The position numbers and the translations under genes are program-made. The notes beneath the pieces were generated by a model. That model saw only the letters and a list, made by a program, of their open reading frames with translations. It was not told where the DNA came from and searched no databases. Source: Lumbricus terrestris (taxonomy: Eukaryota > Annelida > Clitellata > Crassiclitellata > Lumbricidae). Taken from it: DNA of 64,000 bases. The stretch is from contig OX457047.1 in NCBI GenBank assembly GCA_949752735.1, positions 34,088,363 to 34,152,362 on the forward strand. Direction: 5' to 3'. Within the stretch, counting starts at the first letter, position 1. The number at the start of each line of letters is the position of its first letter. This document shows, one piece after another, positions 21,740-32,902 of this stretch.

Positions 21740-23150
21740 CAAAGAATAATTAATTGCTACATAATTAGATTCATGTTGGATTAGATTCACATTTTCACAC
21801 CTGAAATTCACATTTCGGTGTGAATAGGCAATTGCGTAATATAAATGATAATAATTACTAATAATTAATTATAATAAGAAATAAAAAATAAATAAAAATT
21901 AATAATAATAAAAGAAAAAATAAATAATAATAATAACAATAATAATACTTTCTTTGTTGTGGTTGTGGCGAGTTATTGGTTAAAAAGTTTTACAGATCTA
22001 AACTAACATAGAGTGAGTGAAATTAGTATTCAAGAAAAGACCTTTTGAGCATGTTATGAATTACAAGTATATCTGAGGTAAGACTACCGGGGTACAGTCA
22101 GTCCCATGTGCCATCTGAATGGTGCAATTCTGAGTAAAAGACAATTTAACAAAAACAAACATAAAATAAATATGCAATGAATTTCCGTATAGAACATCTT
22201 CAAAATAAACAGAGATCATCATTCGTTTGAATGAAGTTAGAATATAGAATATAAATATATTTATGCAGCAAATACTCAAAAGTCAATTCAACACCCTTAT
22301 CAAGACTGACACTGGCAGATGGATTAATAATTATTCTGGCCTCAAGAAGGGAAAGAAGAAAATGGTGTTTTGAGGGTAGGGTATTCAGATGAGTTGCTCA
22401 TAATTATGAAAGTCGGTCAGAGTGGGGATTTGGTCCGCAAGTCTAGGTGGGGTAGAGAGGGGTGGTTAGACGTCTCTGGTCAAGAGTCCTAGAGATGCGT
22501 AGGTTAATCACTGTGTCACGTGTAACAACAATTCTCAGACAAACGATTAATGTCTAGCAGCTACAGGGTACAGGCAGAAGATTCAATCTGTTTATATAAA
22601 TTTATTCATTGTACAAGATCACAAAGGCGCTAGCGCCATATCAATTTTTGGATGACAGCACAACTGGGTCTTTGTCAGTTTGCACGAGAAATAGGCCTAC
22701 ATTCTGGCCAGGTCGACGCTGCATAATATAACCACTTGCGGAACAACACGTTACAACAGCCGCGTTCGCCCAGGTTCACCGCGTTCACATCGCATTCACA
22801 CTTGGGGGCCTGAATCTCCCACCACTTCATCTTCTTAATCTAGCATGTCTACGCCGAGTCAAATAACCAATTACACCAACGTCGTATGGCGATCCCAACG
22901 ACACCAGCCACGATTAATCACGCCTGACGTTTCTCCCACCCCTTCTGCCCCATTATAGCGGGAAAGCAAGATCTTGGCGGGAAAGTGACTACGGGACGAT
23001 ATACTAATTATTATGAACTCGATGTACTTCGGTGTGGATTGATCTTCTTATGAACTATAACCCAGATGTCGGGAAGATCATCCGCAGGTCCGTAGCGGCT
23101 AGATCAACTCACAAACGAACATTTAGTTCCATTTGGTGGCATCCAACATT
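21740..23150. other. no gene recognised; presumed upstream region of the LRAT gene
   Basis: AT-rich sequence with (AAT)n/(TAA)n tracts at about 21840-21960. The LRAT promoter and 5' UTR exon are probably here, but no TATA or initiator context could be singled out. No coding frame resembles a known family. Confidence 0.4.
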
Positions 23151-23157
23151 TATATTA

Positions 23158-23340
23158 TCAACAGACAGACAGGCAGGCAGACAGACATACAGACAGATTG
23201 ACTGACTGACTGAATCCCTTACCCAGAAAGGCGAGAAAAGTAGACATGGAGAGAATTTGTACCCGTGTGTGTGAGAGACAGACAGGCAGCGTGGCAGACA
23301 GACAACAGACAGACGCAGAAACAGAAACACAGACAGCTGT
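23158..23340. repeat. (CAGA)n-rich simple repeat
   Basis: Interrupted CAGACAGACAGG tetranucleotide tracts; the cysteine-rich open frames on the minus strand are artefacts of this repeat. Confidence 0.8.
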
Positions 23341-23596
23341 ATTATGCATTCGTGTATTATACCGCCCGATAGGCCTATTCTGACTTCAAATACCTATACA
23401 AGCACAACTAAGTGCTAACTGCCATTTCAACGCATATAAGCAGGCCAGGTTCAGCCTACACTTAGAAATCGCAGACTCTCAAAGTTACATACATTTCAGG
23501 AAGTCTGCATCTGTGACCTGAGCTAGACTTCTCAACGCAGAACACACAAATAGAAATCCTATTAAGCCAAAACACGTTCTCGTGTCTTGTGCTCAG

Positions 23597-24415
23597 CAGT
23601 GATGCCACAGCTGGGTTTTTTCCACTAGATCTGGGTTTTTTCGCCATCGTCTGGGTTTCTGGGTTTTTTTGGGGGTAAAATCTGGGTTTATTTCGGTGAG
23701 TTGACATTTTGTATTTACAACACACGAATATTCTGTGAAATTCAATGTAAAATGGTTGTAATACATACTTTTTCCATTAATTTTAATTTTAAACTCCACA
23801 ATCAAGATCTCACGTTGACAATTCACAACTAATTTATAACATGAAGAATAGCATTGCACAGAAATAAACCATTTTGATATCTCAAAATAGATCAGGTCAC
23901 TTGTTAAGCCGTTTTGACATATATAAAATGCATATATATATATATACACTGCAAGTCAGGTCAATCCTCAAGTAGTAGGCCTATAATGGCCTAATATTAT
24001 TGTTGCAGAGTATACGTATTAATGTTCCAGGTGGCTAAAACGTTGGATTGTTGATGTATTAAGAAACTTTGACTGGAAACCTCGGACAACTTTAAGACTT
24101 CGTAAACTTAAGCCATTGTGTGCTATGTGTTTACAATTCTGGTAGGCTCGACCCGCTTAATATATCGATTAAGCTTATTGACAATATGGATGTCGAGTCT
24201 CTGACAACTTTAACAACTGATATTTTAAAAGTTGTAATTACATTTTATTCGACTCTTTTGACGAACATTTTTTTAACCTTCATACGAACAAGCGAAAAAC
24301 CAACTTAATTTGAGCAAAGGGGGTCTAAAATAGCTTATATGAATTGTCTGGGTGTTTCTGGGGTTTTTTCGAAAGAAAATCTGGGTTTATTTCTGAAACC
24401 CCAGTGGCAACACTG
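23597..24415. mobile_element. hAT-like non-autonomous transposon, 819 bp
   Basis: The ends CAGTGATGCCACAGCTGGG and CCCAGTGGCAACACTG are imperfect inverted repeats, flanked by an exact 8-bp duplication GTGCTCAG (23589-23596 and 24416-24423). Just inside each end are several copies of TCTGGGTTT-type subterminal repeats, in the same orientation at both ends. The middle is AT-rich and non-coding. Confidence 0.85.
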
Positions 24416-24479
24416 GTGCTCAGAAGAGATAATCTGCTTAATCTGTTAATCTCTTCTTATGAGTGTAAGTTCACACGAT

Positions 24480-25080
24480 TTAGGTCGATTTAGGCCAAAC
24501 CTTGCCTCAGAATCTCAATCGTCACTCAATCTTCTCACAATCTCAATGTCCTCTAAATCTTCTCACAATCTCAATGATGTCCTCTAAATCTTCTCACAAT
24601 CTCAATGTCCTCTAAATCTCACAATCTCAATCGTCACTCAATCTGCTCAAAATCTCTGCTCAATCTCGTAACAATCTCTCAATCTTCTCACAATCTCAAT
24701 GATGTCCTCTAAATCTTCTCACAATCTCAATGTCCTCTAAATCTTCTCACACTCTCAATCGTCGCCCAACCTGCTCAAAATCTCTGCTCAATCTCTGCTC
24801 AATCTCTCAATCTTCACTCAATCTTCTCACTATCTCAATGTCCTCTAAATCGTCTCACAATCTCAATCTTCACTCAATCTGCTCGAAATCCCCTCTGGAT
24901 CTTCTCACAATCTCCTCTCAATCTTCTCACAATCTCCTCTCAATCTTCTCACAATCTCCTCTCAATCTTCTCACAATCTCCTCTCAATCTTCTCACAATT
25001 TCTGCACAATCTCGTCTCAATCTTCTCACAATCTCTGCTCAATCTTCTCACAATCTCTGCTCAATCTCCACTCAATGTCC
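24480..25080. repeat. minisatellite of CAATCTTCTCACAATCTC units
   Basis: About 600 bp of short units built from AATCTTCTCA, CAATCTC and CTCTAAATC words with variable order. It reads as Ser/Leu-rich protein in one frame (24730-25161), which is a repeat artefact. Confidence 0.85.
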
Positions 25081-25342
25081 CCGTTAATTTTCAGTTCTCT
25101 GATTGCAAATAAATTCTTCTCGCTTTTGCACTTCAGTACGACAGTGTTCACCACTGTTTGACACTTCAATGACGACACCTGACGCATCGAACCTGTTTAG
25201 TGTAACCTTCATAAAACTGTCGCCATCGTCTACTCCTCTTATTCCACTTTTTACACCTCTCCCTCTTTTCCAATGCACTGGAAATGACACATGATTCATG
25301 GCTTCTCACATGTTAAACGACACTGCCATTTCAAAGATGATT

Positions 25343-25412
25343 ACTGTCGCCCTCCTCCTCTTCCTTCTGTATCCAGACTTGGGACTGGCAAAGTGCAACC
25401 AGTGGCGGAGTT
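25343..25412 (+). repeat. short dispersed repeat (family D)
   Basis: It contains CGCCCTCCTCCTCTTCCTTC, TCCAGACTTGGGACTGGCA and CAGTGGCGGAGTTA, matching 48563-48665 and the inverse copy at 16122-16245. Confidence 0.6.
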
Positions 25413-25419
25413 ACATCTG

Positions 25420-27690
25420 ATTCATTACATGCTGTGCTACGCTTATTAAAAAAGGCCTCCATAATAAATCATAAACACAATGCTGTAACAGTAGGCCTAA
25501 ATGTTATGCAGCCCCGTTAGGCCGATGGCGCTACGCAAGCCAAAAGCTATTAATAGATAACGCTTACACCGCATATTCTGTGCGAATCATTTATTTACCT
25601 TGAATTCCAGCTTTCAGCGGCTTTTATGTGCAGGATTTCGACTGAAGATTGAGACTTTCGTGCTCAATTTGGTCCATCGCACCAGTTGTTATTAATTATC
25701 GATTACAATAGAGTTTTCGATAGACCTTTCTCTAATCAGAGTATGCTCGTATACGATAGTGTTGACCGAAGTTAGATGCGCAGTTTGACCTACTTTTAGC
25801 TCAGGCCAAAATAATATGCAGGAATTTTATCCCGTATTAAGAAGTGAATAGCCTATGGCTGCTGTCGTCCTACAGACTCGTTTGCATAAAACGTAAATCT
25901 TAGCCTATTTCTGAAAAATCGTGAAAGGAGAATCGAAACCATCGAAACTGCAGTACTTTCCTTCCTAAAAATAGCACAATACCCACGCGAGGGATGCATT
26001 AATATCAACGACCTATATATCGATGGAGGGATGTGCTGCTCGAAAGAATTCCAGCAGCTAACTTATAGCCTATTAAATTTTATTGTGTTAATGTCCGAGT
26101 TTGTTATATAGGTCTAGCTTATTGGAAAGTGGACTAAAGCTGATTCGGTCTAGCAACCTCCACCCTTGTCATTGCTCACTTGTAAGTATTACATACGGTA
26201 CGTTTTGATTCTGCATGGACCTAGCGACTATTATTATTGACGTAGGCTAAGGCTACACAGTTGACCTAGCGCAGTATAAATATTTATACTGTGGCAAGAA
26301 GATATAAGAGGTCGTTGATGTGGTCCGTCCTAGGCCCTAATGCAGGGCACTGAATAACGCACGGTGTTCAGTGTTCGCATTGGCTTATTTATCGACTAGG
26401 ACTATGATACGGGTTCAAGTGTCTCCTCAAATAGATTTCCGAATTTATTTCCGAAAAGTGCAACAAATGTCTGCTTTCATAACAGACCCATGGGCCCTAT
26501 AACTTTTTATAGCCTATAGGCCTAGGCCTACTCTCTGAGTAGCCTACTTATTAATGGAAACCCCGAAATTTTTAATTGGCTACGCCTCTGGCTGTTCGCA
26601 TTCTCAGTTCGCACTTAAGCCTAATTAGTAGAGAGTAGAGATCTTGAAGGGGCGCTATGTAAATTTATGTGAAATGTGTCATTAATTGAAAGAATAAAGA
26701 CCTAGTAGCCTAATTATTAATTAATCAATTGAATCAATTCACACTCGTTTCAGGCAGGCAGAAAGAGAAGACTCCGTTTCCCATAGTTCTACACAGGACT
26801 GGCAAGAGCCTTCTATTACAGTAGGCTAATAGAAGGCTCTGGGATTGTCTAGCAGGCTTCTAGTTGAAGCTCTTGTGTGTAGTTTTGGGCGGTAATCAAA
26901 ATCCGCCAGACTTAGCCCAGAGTCTGAAAGCCATGTCGTGGTGATTGAGAGATTGTCTTATGCGTACACGTTTTTAGATTGATCAACAGACTGGAGGGTA
27001 GCCTAGATCTGTTCCAGGGCAGATGCCAAAATTAACAGGGCAGGCAGGCAGCAGGCAGGCAGGCAGGCAGGCGATTAAGGTGGATGGTGCTTAGAGTTGA
27101 AACGGCGAGGAGGAAAGGAGGGCGGGAGGCAAGGAATGTGGGGGGGGGCGGAAAGAAGAAAGATTAGGATAGGATTTATGAGCGTTTTAAGTTTGGGAGT
27201 TAAAAGACCTGTGGTGATATAGGAAGAGGTGAGCATAGACATCATAATATATTAAATTTAAAATGTCTATGGAGGTGAGACTTTGGTGATATCGTAGGAT
27301 GGATTGGATATAGGTCCTATGGTATAAATCTGAAGTGATTTTATTCCAACGATGCGAAACAGTTCTTGGTAATTGGAGGGATTAGCAAATTTGAGTGATC
27401 AAATGGGTAGCAAACGCCCGCGGCCTTCTGCGCCCCCCCCCCATGCCTGTGGTAGGTAGGCGTAGAGGGGGAGCAACCGCGGGTGAATCGATGAATGGTT
27501 GTCAGGAGAATGCCGCGTCTTGTCTCCAGTGAACAACAAGGTTCTTAGTGTGTGGATAGATCTTGAGTGAACAACATTCAGCTGATTATAATAATTTATT
27601 CATGAAGAGAAATCGACGACTAGTATCAGTACGCCTTCGAGAGAACTGCAAATAAATGTGTAGCTCAGTTATAGCAAGTCGCCATTCCTT
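25420..27690. other. no gene seen
   Basis: Intergenic DNA rich in TAGGCCTA-like words. A family C repeat core lies at 26620-26665 (minus orientation), a perfect hairpin at 26805-26840, and a short (CAGG)n tract near 27040-27072. No frame carries a recognisable domain. Confidence 0.5.
26805..26840. repeat. perfect 14-bp hairpin
   Basis: AGAGCCTTCTATTA pairs with TAATAGAAGGCTCT across an 8-nt loop. It could be the core of a small palindromic element or a structured transcript; there is no further evidence for either. Confidence 0.5.
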
Positions 27691-27699
27691 TAATAGACG

Positions 27700-27960
27700 T
27701 ACACTATTCACACATACAGTCACACATCCGCACAAATCCACGCACACGCATACACACCTACACGCACACATATAAGATACACACACAGCACACACATAAT
27801 ATAGCCTATGCATGCATAGCCTACACACACACCTACTCCTACACTGCACACGCCTACACGCACACGCACAGGCACACACACACGCACACACACAGGCACA
27901 CACATACGCACACATCAAGATCTATCCACACACTTTTCTAAGAACCTTGCGCACACATAG
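27700..27960. repeat. CA-rich low-complexity tract
   Basis: Interrupted CACACA/ACGCACAC sequence. The Cys/Val-rich open frames on the minus strand are artefacts. Confidence 0.85.
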
Positions 27961-28599
27961 ACACAGGACTCCTCTGATGACTGATTTGCTTGAAAATGTG
28001 GTACATCTGCTGCAGCTGGTGTCTTCCCGTCAACACCGAAATTGTTTATCCGGCCCATCCATTACCCATGTCTGGCAGCATCAGCAGGAGAGCCTACTCC
28101 TAATCTGTCAAATCAGTGGGGGAGGGTGGCAATGACCCCTATGGCTACGCCTAGGGACCGACAGGCTGGTCAGCCCATCTAACGACGAGAGCCTTGATTT
28201 CCCATTCACTTTTGGTAGGCTAGGTCATACCCTCGTCTTTGAAACGATAATTATAGGAGTTAGTGGACAGTGTGTGCTGGTTTTATGACCTTTGCCATCG
28301 GATCACAAGAGAAGCCTGACCCATCTCTGGCTGAGCTCCCTCATAGTCCGTTCGATAGGGGAGTGACGGAGAAAGCGAGGAACAAAGGCGACAAATCACG
28401 ATTAAAATCTCGTTCCAAAACCTTAAATGTATCATGCATGTCACATGCTCATTTACTAATATCAGTGGTATGCTTGCCTTTATTGCTTGGTATTATTTTA
28501 CTCGCGTGCGTTTGTTGATTGTAATGTAATGCAGCCTAATGTAATGTAAATCTTCGAGAATTTCTCAGCGCCCACAAAAGCCAGGTCAGGGAGACCAGC

Positions 28600-28678
<79 letters not shown>

Positions 28679-28865
28679 AGCGAGAGAGAAAGAAAGAGGG
28701 AGTGTGTTTGTTTGTGTGTGTGTGTGTTTGTTTGTGTGTGTAGGTGTAGATGTGTGCATGTGTGTGTGTAGGTGTGGGCTTGTGTGTATACTGTATAGGT
28801 GTGTTAGTCGGTGTTCGTAGGTAGGTGTAGATGTGTGCGTCGGTGTGTAGGTGTGTGCATCTGCG
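28600..28865. repeat. (GT)n microsatellite with degenerate extension
   Basis: Pure TG repeats from 28600 to about 28676, then GAGA and GTGTTTGT/TAGGTGT variants to about 28865. All frames across it are spurious. Confidence 0.95.
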
Positions 28866-28986
28866 TGCGTTGGTGCAACTTGATGGAGCGTGCACGAGCT
28901 AAATAGAACTTGTAGGCCTGTTGGGCAGAGTGACACCCGATGAAAAACGGGTTGGGACTTGGGACTTGGCAACCCATCATATAAGA

Positions 28987-29902
28987 CAGGGGTGCACAAC
29001 CTTTTTGGGCCAAGTGCCAGATTGCATTTTAGAAAAGGAGACGAGGGCCGCACATACGATGCACTGAATTTGAGTGTGCGTGTAGTGTGTCTGGACACTT
29101 AAGAAAGTGCATTTTAAGTAGACCTACCTTACAAAAGTAAAACAGCGACTTGGGTAAAATGAAGACAACATCGAAGACTCACGTGGAATCTAAACTCAAC
29201 TTCTATCTAATTAATCTTTCATAGTTCACATTCATGCTATACAGCTAATGACGTGGCTGTGATTGAATATCTATTGAACGACTTTATCTATATTCAGTCG
29301 CTGAAATCTTCAGAGTGGAATTCCCATCAGTGAAATTATTTTGATCTTAGTTCTTGTTGATATTCATGATTGATAACGTTTGCTCGCGCAAATATGCTGG
29401 GATAAACTGTGAAAGGGCAATTCCAATGTTCATTAACATATGTCACGTGCGTATTCTAATCTATATGAGGCACAGCTCAGGGCCTTAGGCCTTGGTGCAG
29501 ATTAACTGTCTCGTCATTACCTAATATTATCTCAAAGACGTCGGCGGGAGACCACGCAGGTCAGCAGATTGTGGGTATAGCTGGTCGGTTCCAGCAATCT
29601 ATTATATTTAAACCTGAAGCAGTTACTCCCTTGCAGGTAGGTTACACCTACAGAGGTCTAAGAATGATTAGGACGGAGCAACCTTGGGCTATATAGCCGC
29701 TGGTTATAAATGCCAAAGATCTTCGAAACAGACGAGATTCAAGCTGTGATTCTTGGTGTTGTGAATTATAGTACAGTGAATTTTTTAGATAATTTTCCGT
29801 TCGCAGGCCACTTTCCATTGTCGTTTAAAATTGGACCCAGGGCCGCACATGACGAGTCCGGGGGCCGCATGCGGCCCGCGGGCCGCGGGTTGTGCACCTC
29901 TG
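28987..29902. mobile_element. hAT-like non-autonomous transposon, 916 bp
   Basis: It begins CAGGGGTGCACAACCTTTTT and ends GGGTTGTGCACCTCTG, with an exact 8-bp duplication ATATAAGA (28979-28986, 29903-29910). GGGCCGCACAT occurs just inside both ends. The ends resemble the widespread Charlie/hAT terminal pattern CAGGGGT. No transposase frame remains. Confidence 0.9.
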
Positions 29903-30008
29903 ATATAAGATAAGATTATGCCCAATCCCTGTTCTCTATAACATTATTCGCGCCTCTTTTTCCTGCATACAAAGCCTCGCAGCCAGCCAGCGGAAGTATG
30001 ACACACCA

Positions 30009-30070
30009 TCATTGAGATGCGCTGGTGCCCGGACCCTAAAGATGAATAAACGGGGTCCACATCTCAATGA
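30009..30070. repeat. small inverted repeat
   Basis: TCATTGAGATG and CATCTCAATGA face each other around a ~40-nt centre that also contains GGACCC and GGGGTCC. It may be a fragment of a palindromic repeat; function unknown. Confidence 0.4.
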
Positions 30071-30281
30071 CCCTCTGGCCTACATAGGTCACGTGACACG
30101 TCTACCGGAAGTGTGGTTATTGCTGCATAAAACATGGTGAATATTAATGGTACAAGGATATTAGCATTTTATTGATTGATTGTAACTGACAAAATTTCGC
30201 AAACTTAATTCTCGCGCGTTGGCGGCGTTGTCGGTTTACAATGTTGGTAGAATCGACCTTAGTGACCCGATCCACTGCGCA

Positions 30282-30693
30282 AAGTGGCGGCGCCAGGATT
30301 TCAGTTTCGGGGGGGGCAAAAAAATTCCGCTTTCGCCGCCAAAATTTCTGACGACCTTTTTTTAGTCATCGGCCGAAATCTCATGAAAATTTTCCATTTT
30401 TTTAGTCATCGACCGAAATCTCATGAAAATTTTCCATTTCCTCCGCCAAAATTTCTCACGACTTTTTTTTAGTCGTCAGCCGAAATCTCATGAAAATTTT
30501 CCATTTTTTTAGTCATCGACCGAAATCTCATGAAAATTTTCCATTTCCTCCGCCAAAATTTCTCACGACTTTTTTTAGTCGTCAGCCGAAAATCGTGGAT
30601 ATTTCAATGTAAAAATTCGGATGGCCCTTTTTTAGGGGTAGGCTGAACCTCTTGTAGGGGGCTTAGCCCCCCAGCCCCCTAGCGCCGCTACTG
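30282..30693. mobile_element. hAT-type element (family 2), 412 bp
   Basis: The ends AAGTGGCGGCGCCAGGATTT and CCTAGCGCCGCTACTG match the MITE at 15779-15909. Flanking 8-mers ACTGCGCA (30274-30281) and ACTACGCA (30694-30701) differ at one base. Internally it has a tandem repeat of about 60 and 110 bp with TTTTTTAGTCATCGACCGAA and CATGAAAATTTTCC. Confidence 0.85.
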
Positions 30694-31468
30694 ACTACGC
30701 ACGCGCGCACGAAATAATTCTGCATCTGTTAGCATTAACCTATAATGAGGACTTTTTATCAATTAATGTGCATGTCCTAACACTTGACCATCCATTGAAG
30801 GGGGACAAATACATGGACGATTCCCCCACCACAAACATTGAGGTGGCCTCTGCCCTCCTAAGTCTCCGCCCATGGTTAGGCCTATAGTAACTATTAGGCC
30901 CTGTGGTTTTTTTAAGCTTAGTCACCAAACTACGACGCTAAGCGAAATTTTGTAGGCCTACAAACGCACCAAGCAGCTGTGCATAATAAAGTCATTTTAT
31001 CGTACAATTTATTGAACCGACTGCAAGCACACTGCGAGTACATCAGATGCCTAGACGTGCTAAGAATGCTAATACAAAATTGTCATATTACAAAACATCT
31101 TTAATATTAAAAAACAATCGTTTTCAGAGATGCGCATACGTTATGAGAAAGACTAGCGTTGTAGTCATTTGCATGCAATTCTTCTGATAAAACAACATTA
31201 AGGTTAATGTGTTAGCACGCGTCGCACTCGTGAATTATCGATTATGCTATCATTGCTATGCGTTCGAGGGCAGAGTCTATGCTAATATCCTGTAGCATGC
31301 AGTCAACAAGCTATAAAACACACGATCGACTGCATGCATGGGGTTTTGATGCACGGAATAGAAAAATGATGAGTCAGCATGGCCACAGAAGTGGAAAGTC
31401 TTCCCGTCAACTGGCAATAGTGTTGTTGTAGTTTTGTCTCGAAGTTTTAGTTTCAGTTGGGTGGGGGT

Positions 31469-31560
31469 GTGCTGGATGGTGTGGTGGCTAACGTGCTAGA
31501 CTGTTAAGCGAGGTTTTAAATCCCGACCAGGGCGGACAATTTGGTTGATATTTTGTAGGC
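31469..31560 (+). mobile_element. tRNA-derived SINE head, fragment
   Basis: The GGTGGCTAACGTGCTAGACT stretch resembles box A, and GTTTTAAATCCCGACCAG resembles a degenerate box B. It is truncated by the palindromic element that starts near 31600. Confidence 0.45.
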
Positions 31561-31600
31561 CTACCACCGGCACCCCTCCCTATAGCCAACGGTTTGGGTC

Positions 31601-31868
31601 CGCTATTCCGAGGGTCCACTATTCCGAAGGTCCACTATTCCGAAGGTCCACTATTCCGAAGGTCCACTATTCCGAAGGTCCACTATTCCGAGGATTGTAC
31701 TGTTATACGCCTATTGCGACAACTCAGTCAGGTTTGGGTCTACTATTCCGAAGGTCCACTATTCCGAACCCTAAACCTAACCCTATCCCACCGTGACCCT
31801 ATAACCACCAAGGATACAGAACAAAATATAGGGGATATTCGGAATAGTGGACCCTCGGAATAGCGGGC
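31601..31868. repeat. palindromic element with 16-bp GTCCACTATTCCGAAG repeats
   Basis: The left part has six or seven tandem copies of a 16-bp unit (AGGTCCACTATTCCGA). The right end carries the same unit in inverse orientation, TTCGGAATAGTGGACC followed by CTCGGAATAGCGGGC. The outermost blocks CGCTATTCCGAGGGTCCACT and their complement form near-perfect terminal inverted repeats. Another array of the inverse orientation is at 34972-35072. Confidence 0.8.
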
Positions 31869-32099
31869 TAACACAGTGATCTCCGAACAACTGAAGCTCG
31901 GGAATGTTTAGTGAATGGAGTGATTTGAGATTGGGAGTGATGTGATTGTGCTTGGGTGTCTCGTCCTGGTGACTGCACGGGCTAGTGAGTTTTGGATTAG
32001 TTACAGACGTTTGAGTTTTTTGGATTCAAGGTTGAGGAAAAGAGAATTGTAGTAGTCGAGCTTTGAGCAGGAGTTATTGTTCATCAATAGGCTATACTA

Positions 32100-32420
32100 A
32101 TAATAATGATACGGTAATACTACTACTAATAATAATGATAATAATAATAATAATAATAAGCGCTCTAATAATAATAATAATAATAATTTTAAAAAAAAAT
32201 TATAATAATAATATATAATATATTATTATTATTTAAAAAAATCTATATAAATAAAAATGTAAAAAGTTTGTACCTAATCAAGGTACTCGGAAAGTTCTTC
32301 ACCGATTGAGGGAGGGAGGAAGGGAGGAGAGGGAGAGATTCAGGGAATGGAGGTAGGGAGGGAGAGATGGAGGGATGGAGGCAGGGGAAGGGAGGGATGG
32401 CTGGACGGTCTTTTCAGCCA
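32100..32420. repeat. low-complexity (AAT)n and (GGGA)n tracts
   Basis: AT-rich trinucleotide repeats at 32097-32260 are followed by a purine-rich GGAGGGA tract at 32305-32400. The Ser/Pro/Leu-rich minus-strand frame there is an artefact. Confidence 0.85.
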
Positions 32421-32644
32421 CAGCAACGCGTGGCCGGGCACAGCTGGTAATAAAAAAAACAATATGTAGAGATTTAAGTGCCATATGTTCGTAAGCACGA
32501 GAGACCACACCTAAAAGCTTGTCTGCAAATCATCACCTACATGCATTCCATAATGCTGCAGACGTTCCCAATTGGTATAGGACATTACCCCCGACCCATT
32601 GCTCCAGCCATTACCCCCCACCTCACACACACACAATTGTTTGA

Positions 32645-32688
32645 TCATAACCTCCGGAAGGACATTACCCCCGCTATTACCCCCGTCC
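32645..32688. repeat. left arm of an inverted repeat (partner 34887-34930)
   Basis: ATAACCTCCGGAAGGACATT and CCCCCGCTATTACCCCC are the reverse complement, with few changes, of the sequence at 34887-34930. Together with the 16-bp repeat arrays outside them, the arms suggest that 31601-35072 is one large palindromic-ended unit. Confidence 0.6.
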
Positions 32689-32705
32689 ATTTATATGAGG
32701 TTCAA

Positions 32706-32871
32706 TGTATGTATGTATGTATGTATGTATGTATGTATGTATGTATGTATGTATGTATGTATGTATGTATGTATGTATGTATGTATGTATGTATGTATGT
32801 ATGTATTTATGTATGTATGTATGTATGTATGTATGTATGTATGTATGTATGTATGTATGTATGTATGTATG

Positions 32872-32900
<29 letters not shown>
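32706..32900. repeat. (ATGT)n microsatellite
   Basis: Nearly pure ATGT repeat over about 195 bp with one ATTT interruption. It yields endless Met-Tyr-Val-Cys or Tyr-Ile-His-Thr frames in all directions, none real. Confidence 0.97.

Positions 32901-32902
<2 letters not shown>

Noticed and set aside
28536..29098. Thr/His-rich minus-strand open frames
   Set aside because: They run through the (GT)n microsatellite and into a hAT element; no domain present.
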